55,659 bases of DNA. It comes from Candidatus Atribacteria bacterium. Lineage in GTDB: Bacteria; Atribacterota; JS1; SB-45; 34-128. Position 1 is the stretch's first letter. Each line of letters opens with the position of its first letter. The position numbers and the translations under genes are program-made. This document shows positions 8,334-16,019 of the stretch, piece by piece. Under the pieces are notes generated by a model. It saw nothing but the letters and a program-made list of their open reading frames with translations, was not told where the DNA came from and searched no databases. The DNA lies in NCBI GenBank assembly GCA_003451675.1, contig DMCY01000075.1, positions 1 through 55,659 of the forward strand, read 5' to 3'.

Positions 8334-10109
8334 TTGAGATTTTCATCTGATTTACTAGAAGAAATAAGGAATCGTTGTGACATTGTAGATATTATTTCAG
8401 AGTATGTACATCTAAAACCAGCAGGAAAAGGATTTAAAGGATTATGTCCTTTTCATGGAGAGAAGACCCCTTCTTTTATGGTTAGTCCGGAAAAGCAGTT
8501 ATTTCATTGTTTTGGATGTGGAGAAGGGGGCAATGTTTTTAATTTCCTTATGAAATATGAGAAAATTAGCTTTTTTGAAGCAGTGAAGATGTTAGCTAAA
8601 AAATCAGGCGTATCTATCCCCGTAGATGAAGGAAAAGAAAATTTTCTTAACAAACAAAAAGAAAGACTATATAAATTAAATAATCTAGCCGCAAATTATT
8701 ACCGAGAATGTCTATTTAGGACCAATCAAGGAAAAAAAATAATAAATTATTTAAAAAAAAGAGGAATTAACGATACTAGTGTCGAAAAGTATAGATTGGG
8801 TTATGCTCCTTCCGGCTGGGACACATTAACTAACTTTTTAAAGAAAAAAGGATATTCTTACGAAGAGCCATTCAAGGCCGGATTAATAAAAAAGAGCAAA
8901 ATAGAAGGGAAATATATTGACTATTTCAGAGACAGGATAATTTTCCCTATCTTTCACTTATCAGGGAAGGTAATAGGCTTTGGGGGCAGGGTTTTAGATG
9001 ATTCTTTGCCCAAGTATATAAATTCTCCGGAAACGTTGGTTTATAATAAAGGGCGCAATTTATACAATTTAAACTTTGCCAAAGAAGATATTCGAAAAAA
9101 GAATTGCATAATTATTGTAGAAGGCTATACTGATGTTTTAATAACTCAACAAAACGAATTTTATAATGTAGCAGCGTCTCTGGGAACAGCTTTAACCACT
9201 AAACAGATAGACTTAATAAAACGGTTTACTGATACGGTTTTAATCGCTTATGATGCAGATTCTGCCGGTAATATGGCGACCTTAAGAAGTTTGGATTTGC
9301 TGGTAAAAGCTGGTCTTGAAGTTAACGTAATAGATTTACCTTCAAGTTATGACCCAGCTGATTTTTTAATTAAAAATGGAAGAAAACCTTTTCAAAATTT
9401 AATTGATAGGTCGCTTTCCTTAATAGATTATAAGTTAAAACTTTTATATTCCAATTATAGTATTAAAACTATAGAAGGAAAAGTAAAAATTATTAAAGGG
9501 ATTTTACCTACCCTGAGCGTAATAGGTAATGAGGTTGAGCTGAGAGCTCAGACAAAAAAGATATCTGAAGAATTAAAATTATCCGAAGAAGCGATCTTAA
9601 TCGAACTAAAAAGATATAAAAGAGGATTAAAAGATTCCTCCCACAATTTTATTAAATTAAATTCTGAGCCTGGGAATATTAAAGCGGAAAAAATTCTCAT
9701 CGGATGTATGCTGGAAAATGAAAAAATTGCCCAGGACATTTTAAAAAAGTTGGAAGCAAAAGATTTTTCAGTTCTGCTACATCGTCAAATTGTAACAGCC
9801 ATTGAAAAAAATTTAACAGATGATAAAGTGGTAGATTCTCAAAAAGTTATTGACTATTTAAATGATGATGAGGCAGTAAAATTAATTTCTAAAATTTTGA
9901 TGGAAGAAACTATAACTTTTGATGAGAAGATAATCTCCGGATATGTAGATACAATAAATAATTTTAAGTTGAATCAAGAGAGAAAAAATCTCGAAAAAAG
10001 AGCAAAAATTCTTGATGAAAAGATAAAAAAATCTGAAAAGATAGAAGAAGATGATTTAAAAGAATTGCGAGAAATTGTTCGACAACTAAAAAGTCAAAAT
10101 ATTAATTAA
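8334..10109 (+). CDS. dnaG: DNA primase
   Basis: A 591-aa replicative primase. Seen: the CHC2 zinc finger with C38, H41, C59 and C62; the TOPRIM catalytic core with IIVEGYTDV around residues 261-269 and an AYDADSAG segment around 303-310; and a C-terminal DnaB-interacting helical region from about residue 450. The start is TTG at 8334 after GTAGGTGATTTATA; no ATG gives a better N-terminus, and the first residues FSSDLLEEIRNRCDIVDIIS are typical. It is directly followed by rpoD, the common bacterial dnaG-rpoD arrangement. It is the host enzyme and is distinct from the two element-borne primases downstream. Confidence 0.96.
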   Translation: MRFSSDLLEEIRNRCDIVDIISEYVHLKPAGKGFKGLCPFHGEKTPSFMVSPEKQLFHCFGCGEGGNVFNFLMKYEKISFFEAVKMLAKKSGVSIPVDEGKENFLNKQKERLYKLNNLAANYYRECLFRTNQGKKIINYLKKRGINDTSVEKYRLGYAPSGWDTLTNFLKKKGYSYEEPFKAGLIKKSKIEGKYIDYFRDRIIFPIFHLSGKVIGFGGRVLDDSLPKYINSPETLVYNKGRNLYNLNFAKEDIRKKNCIIIVEGYTDVLITQQNEFYNVAASLGTALTTKQIDLIKRFTDTVLIAYDADSAGNMATLRSLDLLVKAGLEVNVIDLPSSYDPADFLIKNGRKPFQNLIDRSLSLIDYKLKLLYSNYSIKTIEGKVKIIKGILPTLSVIGNEVELRAQTKKISEELKLSEEAILIELKRYKRGLKDSSHNFIKLNSEPGNIKAEKILIGCMLENEKIAQDILKKLEAKDFSVLLHRQIVTAIEKNLTDDKVVDSQKVIDYLNDDEAVKLISKILMEETITFDEKIISGYVDTINNFKLNQERKNLEKRAKILDEKIKKSEKIEEDDLKELREIVRQLKSQNIN

Positions 10110-10169
10110 TATTTTATATTTATAATTTATAGAAATATAAAATTTACTGTTAAGAAGGAAGGCTTGGTA

Positions 10170-11276
10170 ATGGGGAAAAAGAAAATAATCGAAGAATTAA
10201 TTAAAGAAGGTAAAGAGCAAGGCTACTTAACTTACAAAGAATTAGAGGAATATTTAGCAGATGATATTTTAGATCTGAGTAAAGTAGAAGATTTATATGA
10301 TATTCTAAGTGAATCTGGAATTGATTTAGTTGAGAGCGAGGAAGAAGGTAATTTACTAGCCAAGGATAAAGGCATAGGCGAAAAAGCCAAGAAAATCCAC
10401 CCTTCTAAAGAGAAATTAGATTTAGAAATAGAATTGGCGAAACAATTAGAATTAGATGATCCTGTAAAAATGTACTTAAAGGAAATAGGGCGGATAAAAT
10501 TATTAACTGCCAAACAAGAGGTAGAATTAGCTAAAAGAATGCAAAAAGGAGATCACGAAGCCAAGAAGAAATTAGTAGAGTCAAATTTAAGATTAGTAGT
10601 AAGTATTGCCAAAAGATATGTGGGTAGAGGAATGCTATTTTTAGACCTGATCCAGGAAGGTAATATGGGTCTAATCAGGGCAGTAGAGAAGTTTGACTAC
10701 AAAAAGGGATATAAATTTAGTACCTATGCTACCTGGTGGATAAGACAGGCAATTACCAGAGCTATAGCAGATCAAGCCAGGACTATTCGCGTTCCTGTTC
10801 ATATGGTAGAGACTATTAATAAATTAATAAGGGTGTCACGCCATCTCTTGCAGGAATTAGGACGAGAACCGACCGTTAAGGAAATAGCCAAAAATATGGA
10901 AATTACTGAAGATAAAGTAAGGGAGATATTAAAAACTGCCCAGGAGCCTGTTTCTTTAGAAACTCCAATCGGGAAAGAAGAAGACAGTCACTTAGGAGAT
11001 TTTATAGAAGATAAAGATTCACCTGCTCCTCCTAAAATTGCTACTTACACACTTTTGAAAGAGCAATTGGACGATGTCTTGGAGACTTTAACTTATCGAG
11101 AGAAGAGGGTCTTAGAATTAAGATTCGGAATCGCCGGTGGTCATCCTCATACTTTAGAAGAAGTTGGCAAAGAGTTTGGAGTAACCAGAGAAAGAATTCG
11201 TCAGATTGAAGCAAAAGCATTAAGAAAATTAAGACATCCCAGTAGAAGCAAAAGATTGAAAGACTATTTAGAATAA
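10170..11276 (+). CDS. rpoD: RNA polymerase sigma-70 factor RpoD (SigA)
   Basis: A 368-aa vegetative sigma factor. Seen: a short region 1.1, then region 1.2/2.1 ([16 protein letters not shown]), region 2.4 ([17 protein letters not shown]), region 3 and the region 4.2 helix-turn-helix ([18 protein letters not shown]). I place the start at ATG 10170, eight bases after AAGAAGGAAGG; an upstream in-frame TTG at 10164 sits too close to that site. It is transcribed with dnaG. In the 290 bp after it I see a CCAC/GTGG hairpin near 11308-11325, a MITE-like repeat and then tRNA-Asn. Confidence 0.96.
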   Translation: MGKKKIIEELIKEGKEQGYLTYKELEEYLADDILDLSKVEDLYDILSESGIDLVESEEEGNLLAKDKGIGEKAKKIHPSKEKLDLEIELAKQLELDDPVKMYLKEIGRIKLLTAKQEVELAKRMQKGDHEAKKKLVESNLRLVVSIAKRYVGRGMLFLDLIQEGNMGLIRAVEKFDYKKGYKFSTYATWWIRQAITRAIADQARTIRVPVHMVETINKLIRVSRHLLQELGREPTVKEIAKNMEITEDKVREILKTAQEPVSLETPIGKEEDSHLGDFIEDKDSPAPPKIATYTLLKEQLDDVLETLTYREKRVLELRFGIAGGHPHTLEEVGKEFGVTRERIRQIEAKALRKLRHPSRSKRLKDYLE

Positions 11277-11344
11277 CGCAAGTGTAATTAAAATTAGAAA
11301 TCCACCGTCTATAACAGTGGTAATGTAATTTTTGCTTTGCCATA

Positions 11345-11473
11345 TCATTCCCGATCCACTTATGTCATTCCCACGAAAGTGGGAATCTATCCTATCTTGC
11401 CTTCTAGTATTTGTGGGCGTATGAAATATGACCCTATTTATAGATTCTACATCAAGTGCGGAACGACAAAAAT
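11345..11473. repeat. MITE-like palindromic repeat
   Basis: A compact repeat containing the hairpin ATTCCCACGAAAGTGGGAAT near 11365-11384. Imperfect terminal inverted repeats are GTCATTCCCGATCCACTTA on the left and the complement of AAGTGCGGAACGAC on the right. This 'TCATTCCCACGAAAGTGGGAAT' unit is a familiar intergenic repeat in environmental bacterial genomes. It carries no gene. Confidence 0.65.
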
Positions 11474-11564
11474 AATATTTATTTTTATAAATAAAAAATT
11501 CTATTTTTGATTCTATAAATTATTGACTCGGATAGAGTTTTGGGCTATAATTACATGGTAATAT

Positions 11565-11639
11565 TCCTCGGTAGCTCAACGGTGGAGCATCCGGCTGTTA
11601 ACCGGAGGGTTGTAGGTTCGAATCCTACCCGGGGAGCCA
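11565..11639 (+). tRNA. tRNA-Asn (GTT)
   Basis: A full cloverleaf with encoded CCA. The acceptor stem is TCCTCGG/CCGGGGA, the D stem GCTC/GAGC, and the anticodon stem TCCGG/CCGGA with loop CTGTTAA, giving anticodon GTT. The T stem is GTAGG/CCTAC with loop TTCGAAT, followed by discriminator G and CCA. The 3' acceptor strand is also the element insertion site: the minus-strand recombinase reading frame ends inside this tRNA (stop at 11625-11627), and the GGGGAGC core overlaps the acceptor stem, so the tRNA is intact after insertion. Confidence 0.97.
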
Positions 11640-13091
11640 GACAGAACGCGTAAGCCCTTTGGCAAGCAAGTCGAAGGGCTTACGATAAATAGGATAAAGG
11701 TTTCCAGCGTTTAGAGAGCAGTTCGATAGTATAATATTTAAGATCTCCCGTTTCCCTTCATTATTTCTCTCTAAATAAGTAGAATAAAGCTTTTTCGAGA
11801 GTTCTAAAATCTTTATTCCCATTTCGAAGTAATTCACATTTGCCTTCTTATGTTTTTCAATCTGCTTTAATATTTTATCTTGTTCTTCTTTCCATTGGTT
11901 GGTCATTTTTTGGTAGAATTTAGACGTAACAATTTCATCTAATTTATCAATGTAGATTTTATCAATTCTACGTTGAAGTTTATCATACTGTTCCTGCAAT
12001 AGTTTACATTGATGGTTGTGATATTCTTTTTCGTCCTGGTGATTTAAATTTAAAGCTTCCCGAACCCAGTCGATTATATTGTTATCTATCTGTATTTTAT
12101 TGACTAGCTCTCCCAATTTTTGGATTAAGTTTTCCTCTCTTATTGCTGTATTCCCACATTTTCCTTTATAGCTGGTACAGTGATAATAAATGTATTTTTC
12201 TTTTTTTATCTCAGAAGTTATTGCACAGCCACATATACCGCAGGTTAATAACCCGGTAAATGCAAATTTATGCTTCTTGATTTGTTTTGGCCGATTGTAA
12301 TTGCCGAATCGTTCTTGTACTAGCTCGAAAAGTTCTTTGCTGATAATGGGATGATGATTACCTTTACAGAGTTCACCTCTCCAGGTGAAATTACCATAAT
12401 AAATTGGATCTCGTAAGATTTTATGAATGGTGCTTTTATAGATTTTATAACCTTTACGACTCCTTAATCCCTCTTGATTTGCATATTCTGTAATTTGCTG
12501 GAGATTATGATTTCCATTAGCATAGAGTTCAAATATTTTTTTAATAATATAAGAGCGAGATTTATCGATACTTATTGCTTTAATTTTTCTACCATTGATA
12601 TTTTTTTCTACATTAAAATATCCTAAAGGAGCGAAAGAGGGATAGTAGCCTTCATGGGCTTTTTGAAGCATGCCTTTTTTTGTCTCTTCGGATAAGTTAT
12701 CGATATAATTTTTAGCCATTAAGACTTTAATACCGTGGATGAATTTTTGATGGGATTTGGATTCTTTTGATAAAATTTCATTTTCTTTAACTAAGTGAAT
12801 AGTCAGATTAAACTCTTCCAGATTGACATAATCTTTAAAGTTTCTATATAAACGGTCTGTCTTTTCGCAAAGAAGGAATCTGATATCTTTATTTAATTGA
12901 AAGAATTCAATCATTTGATTAAAATTAGTCCTACCAGCTCGTTTTGCAGTTTCAACGTCAATAAATTCTTGGACTATCTTGAAATTGTTCTTTCGGGCAT
13001 ACTCTTTCAGGAGCTTTAATTGTGCAGGGACAGAGTAGCCTTCTTCTTCCTGTTCTTTACTTGAAACTCGTGCATATAATACTGCTTTCAT
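11625..13091 (-). CDS. Large serine recombinase (integrase of element A)
   Basis: A 488-aa large serine integrase. Seen: a resolvase domain starting KAVLYARVSSKEQ with catalytic Ser10; a Recombinase domain (about residues 160-265) with LGYFNVEKN and ILRDPIYYGNFTW; a zinc ribbon with CGICGCAIT and a later YYHCTSYKGKCG; and a coiled-coil-rich C-terminal part. An AAGGCGGA site precedes the start. The last codons, WLPG-stop, lie inside tRNA-Asn, so the natural tail has been cut off by integration. The homologue at 41.0 kb continues after WLP for ~29 more residues. Serine integrases rarely use tRNA genes. It probably sits in one transcript behind the XRE gene. Confidence 0.93.
   Translation of the reverse strand: MKAVLYARVSSKEQEEEGYSVPAQLKLLKEYARKNNFKIVQEFIDVETAKRAGRTNFNQMIEFFQLNKDIRFLLCEKTDRLYRNFKDYVNLEEFNLTIHLVKENEILSKESKSHQKFIHGIKVLMAKNYIDNLSEETKKGMLQKAHEGYYPSFAPLGYFNVEKNINGRKIKAISIDKSRSYIIKKIFELYANGNHNLQQITEYANQEGLRSRKGYKIYKSTIHKILRDPIYYGNFTWRGELCKGNHHPIISKELFELVQERFGNYNRPKQIKKHKFAFTGLLTCGICGCAITSEIKKEKYIYYHCTSYKGKCGNTAIREENLIQKLGELVNKIQIDNNIIDWVREALNLNHQDEKEYHNHQCKLLQEQYDKLQRRIDKIYIDKLDEIVTSKFYQKMTNQWKEEQDKILKQIEKHKKANVNYFEMGIKILELSKKLYSTYLERNNEGKREILNIILSNCSLNAGNLYPIYRKPFDLLAKGLTRSVWLPG
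11631..11637. other. Attachment-site core at tRNA-Asn (left end of element A)
   Basis: GGGGAGC, shared with 34871-34877 and 41124-41130. To its left is tRNA-Asn; to its right, element A begins with CAGACAGAACGCG. At the other two copies the left flank is instead a conserved GCGAAARTCGTCCTGTCT, which is the right end of the preceding element. The identity extends to GGGGAGCCAG between this copy and 41124. Confidence 0.75.
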
Positions 13092-13144
13092 TTATACATC
13101 CGCCTTTTTAGAAAATATTAAACTATCAAATATTTTAAAAAGTT

Positions 13145-13333
13145 CTATTCCTGGGAATTGTGCTCTTCAAGTAATTTTTTGATGTGGTATCTCTGAATTT
13201 TGTTGGGTATGTTCCTGTCGTTAAACCAGCGGTTGACGGTTGTGAAGTGGACATTGAGTTGATCAGCAAGTTGTTTTTGGCTGATTCGATTTTCTAATCG
13301 ATAATGATCTAATTTTTCTATTAATTCATCCAT
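13145..13333 (-). CDS. XRE-family helix-turn-helix regulator (leaderless)
   Basis: A ~62-aa DNA-binding protein. Seen: a Cro/CI-type helix-turn-helix (RISQKQLADQLNVHFTTVNR) and then an NxxIPNKIQRYHIKKLLEE tail. I start at ATG 13333, not at the longer frame from 13378: a consensus promoter (TTGAAA-17-TATAAT) lies inside that extension, and six bases separate the -10 box from this ATG, implying a leaderless mRNA. The same layout is seen in the copy at 42815. It probably controls the recombinase 53 bp downstream and/or the adjacent origin and primase. Confidence 0.8.
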   Translation of the reverse strand: MDELIEKLDHYRLENRISQKQLADQLNVHFTTVNRWFNDRNIPNKIQRYHIKKLLEEHNSQE

Positions 13334-13339
13334 ATTAGC

Positions 13340-13368
13340 ATTATATAGCAAAAAAGATTTGTTTTCAA
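13340..13368 (-). promoter_or_regulatory. Promoter of XRE gene, element A
   Basis: On the minus strand: -35 TTGAAA (13363-13368), a 17-bp spacer and -10 TATAAT (13340-13345), then GCTAAT and ATG. The expected transcription start falls at or within a base or two of the ATG. Confidence 0.8.
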
Positions 13369-13467
13369 ATTTTTTCATTGGTTTAATTTTTTCTCCATTA
13401 TTCTACATAAAAATATTTATTGATGATCAATTTATTTTTTAATGAATGCACACATTTTTTAAAGGAT

Positions 13468-13673
13468 GAGTTTTCCACAACCTTTTTCAATTTCCTGAAG
13501 CTTATGAAGCTTATGAAGCTTGTTAAGAGATAGGCGAAGGTTGCCTGCAAAAGTTAAAACTCTTAAAACCCTTGTTCCAAAACAAAAGGGGCGCTTGCGT
13601 TTCAAGTTATCCACAGCTTTAAATTCTTCATCCCGCATTCCATATTAAGCTTCATAAGCTTCAGAAGCTTCAG
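13468..13673. other. Candidate replication origin of element A (iterons and DnaA boxes)
   Basis: Three 9-bp direct repeats of GAAGCTTAT type (13495-13523) face an inverted cluster of three AAGCTTCAK repeats (13647-13673). Between and beside them are a perfect DnaA box TTATCCACA (13607-13615) and a second, TTTTCCACA (13471-13479), near an AT-rich stretch at 13380-13460. The inverted cluster runs into the 3' end of the primase gene and encodes its EASEAYEA tail. The equivalent place in element C has the same 9-bp architecture with a different repeat sequence. Origin function is inferred. Confidence 0.6.
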
Positions 13674-15690
13674 TTTTATCCCCAATCTGATATTTATTTT
13701 TTAAACTGCTCAGCCTTTCCGTATTTATGTAGAAGCCCATTCTACCGTTTCTGAATCTTGCTTTACTAAATCCTAATCTCCTGATCCGATGATTGATTGC
13801 CCGATCGGAAATGGCTTCATTCTCTGATCGGAACTCATTGATGCGTTTTGAGATGGCCTGGGTTAAAAATTGCCTGTCCTGATTCTCCCGGTATTCATCA
13901 TTAATGGCCTTGACAATTTCTGCCTCCAATCCCATGCCTTCTTCATTATTTTTATTTTTTTGGATTTGTTTTACGATATCGATAAACTCGCTTTTTCTCT
14001 CCGGTTCGGTCATCAATAGCGCTTGATACAGAGGAAACATGATTTCATTCAACCTTCCCCGGGCAATATGCTGCGCTTCCGGCAATTCCTGCGACATATA
14101 GTTTGCCCGAAAAACGGTCAGTCTTTCTCTCAAATCATTAGCCCATTTTATATCAATCTTTCTTTCTATTTGAGGATTGCTATTTTTCTGCATGATAAAG
14201 AGGATGCACCGGCTTTCAATAATATCGGGAATGCTTTCGGTAGTGCAGATGACCAGCGGTGTAAAAGTGTCATAATATTCAATCTGATCTTCACCATATT
14301 TATTCAGGTTAATTCTTGATACTTTCAATCCCCGTTTATAGGTAGTCTTTATCAGGTCCGCAAGTCCCTGGTTTCCGCCTTTGCCCAGGAGTTTTATTTC
14401 ATCGATGATGAGAGTGGGTTTAAACAGTTCAACCGAACGAAATAAAGTTGCCTCGGTCAGGGAAGTTAATCTTTGAGCTCGAAAAGCCAGTTCGCTCAAG
14501 ACTTCACCGGCTCTCGATTTCCCCGTTTCCTTGACTCCGTAAAAATAGAGAATAGGGGTGGTGTTGAATTTTTCGATTAAATAAGTGTGAAAAATCCACA
14601 TAGAAAGAACCAGGTAATCTGAATCAAGCGGCATCTCCAAATAACTTTTAATAAAAGCGTCAATTTCAGTAGTAAGCCGTGCGATGTCTAAATTTAAAGA
14701 TCTGTTAATAATATTTGGATTCAGTATTTTAATGGGAAGATTCTGCTTGGGAGAATATCTTTTATCATCTTTAATAAAATATTCCTCGATGATCCATTGT
14801 CCGTTTTTGCAGAATAGATATTTGGTTCTTTCCTGATCCCTTACTAAATGAATAAGGTCAGGAACTATAGACTTTGTCCTGTTTTTTAATATTGGATTAA
14901 CCGACTTTCCAGTTCTTTCTTTTTTATCATATTTTTCAGGAATAAAATCAGGTGCTTCTTTGATCAATTGTAAAAGCTTTTCTTTAGTGTTGCCTTTTTC
15001 TTTTTCGAACCAATCGCTGATATCTTCTTTTTCTTCTAAACCGGGCAGTTTCAACCATTTGATTTTGTTGGCGATCCCCCGGAGAGACTGGCCAATCCTC
15101 TGGCAGTGTTGGTATCCCGGCTGGTCATTATCAGGAATAAGAATGACCTCTTTATCTTTTAGATATTTATTATAAGATGGTTTCCATTTTCCTGCTCCCA
15201 TAGGGCTGGTTGTAGCAGTGAATCCCATTCTTCTTAAGCTTTCGACATCTTTTTCTCCTTCTACAATCAAAACCGGCTCAACGGATTGGATTACTTCGGG
15301 CAGGTGATATGGTACCGGATTGACGCCCTTCATGTTCCAGATCCAATCATCATTTCCGTCCGGCCTTCTCTGGCTGAATCCTTTAGGATTGTATCGGACG
15401 ACCTGATAGAGTAAGTTTCCTTCTTCATCTTTATAATTATAAGTGGCGGCAATATTTCTATGATAGCTGTATTTTAATTTGCGGTATTTTGGATTATAAA
15501 GAAAACCGTTTCTATTACAGGTAAAACAGTGATATTTTTCTTTTACCTCATCAATATACAGATTAGGCCGGTTTTTATCCGGATGAAAAGGACACAGAGC
15601 TATCCAGTTTTTACCTTCTTTTTTAGTCGTTTCAACAGATACAATTCTTCTCGCTTGATTATCCCATAAATGAAAAATCCTACTTTTCAA
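13645..15690 (-). CDS. Element-encoded primase-helicase (CHC2 zinc finger, TOPRIM, P-loop ATPase)
   Basis: A 681-aa replication protein. Seen: a CHC2-type zinc finger with C33, H36, C55 and C58; a TOPRIM domain with VLIVEGEKDVESL near residue 142 and ILIPDNDQPG near 184; and a C-terminal ATPase with Walker A GVKETGKSRAG near residues 385-395 and Walker B TLIIDEIKLLG about 40 residues on. This matches primase-helicase proteins of plasmids, satellites and phages. The gene is very similar along its length to the copy at 43062-45101. AGGAGGGTAAG lies upstream of the ATG. The 3' end overlaps the 9-bp iterons. It implies the element replicates autonomously at some stage. Confidence 0.88.
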   Translation of the reverse strand: MKSRIFHLWDNQARRIVSVETTKKEGKNWIALCPFHPDKNRPNLYIDEVKEKYHCFTCNRNGFLYNPKYRKLKYSYHRNIAATYNYKDEEGNLLYQVVRYNPKGFSQRRPDGNDDWIWNMKGVNPVPYHLPEVIQSVEPVLIVEGEKDVESLRRMGFTATTSPMGAGKWKPSYNKYLKDKEVILIPDNDQPGYQHCQRIGQSLRGIANKIKWLKLPGLEEKEDISDWFEKEKGNTKEKLLQLIKEAPDFIPEKYDKKERTGKSVNPILKNRTKSIVPDLIHLVRDQERTKYLFCKNGQWIIEEYFIKDDKRYSPKQNLPIKILNPNIINRSLNLDIARLTTEIDAFIKSYLEMPLDSDYLVLSMWIFHTYLIEKFNTTPILYFYGVKETGKSRAGEVLSELAFRAQRLTSLTEATLFRSVELFKPTLIIDEIKLLGKGGNQGLADLIKTTYKRGLKVSRINLNKYGEDQIEYYDTFTPLVICTTESIPDIIESRCILFIMQKNSNPQIERKIDIKWANDLRERLTVFRANYMSQELPEAQHIARGRLNEIMFPLYQALLMTEPERKSEFIDIVKQIQKNKNNEEGMGLEAEIVKAINDEYRENQDRQFLTQAISKRINEFRSENEAISDRAINHRIRRLGFSKARFRNGRMGFYINTERLSSLKNKYQIGDKTEASEAYEA

Positions 15691-15740
15691 TGATTCTACT
15701 TACCCTCCTGACAAATGATTTAAGAATTATAAAAAAACAA

Positions 15741-15920
15741 TTACTTGATTTCTTCCGGCTTATCCTCATGAGCTATTAGAAAATTAAACAAGGCAGTCAT
15801 GTTTTGGGTGATTTCCCTGGCATCACGCATAGTGAGGGGAGTAGGGAAATAGGGCTGCCAAACTTGAATGGTCTTTTCCAGAAACTTCCTGGAATATCCG
15901 GGAGATATTTTTTTCGCCAT
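15741..15920 (-). CDS. Conserved 59-aa backbone protein
   Basis: I do not recognise this family. It is a 59-aa protein starting MAKKISPGYSRKF, with a conserved core WQPYFPTPL...DAREITQNMTALFNFLI. The copy at 45151-45330 has the same length and about two-thirds of the same residues, and the conserved reading frame shows that it is a real gene. AGAGGTGAAAACAT precedes the ATG. It is the first gene downstream of the paired palindromes and the start of the primase transcript. A small DNA-binding or primase-accessory protein is possible (inference only). Confidence 0.75.
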   Translation of the reverse strand: MAKKISPGYSRKFLEKTIQVWQPYFPTPLTMRDAREITQNMTALFNFLIAHEDKPEEIK

Positions 15921-15945
15921 ATGTTTTCACCTCTATATATAATTA

Positions 15946-15957
15946 GTGACATGTCAC
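15946..15957. promoter_or_regulatory. Palindromic operator candidate GTGACATGTCAC
   Basis: A perfect 12-bp palindrome followed by AGAGG, 26 bp upstream of the 59-aa gene start. It shares the GTGAC/GTCAC-AGAGG half-site with the 18-bp palindrome at 16029-16046. It is conserved at 45356-45367. Confidence 0.6.
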
Positions 15958-16019
15958 AGAGGACGAAAAAAAAGTGTCAGAAGCGTTGCAAATAAAGGAT
16001 TTTAATTTTAGAAAATAAT

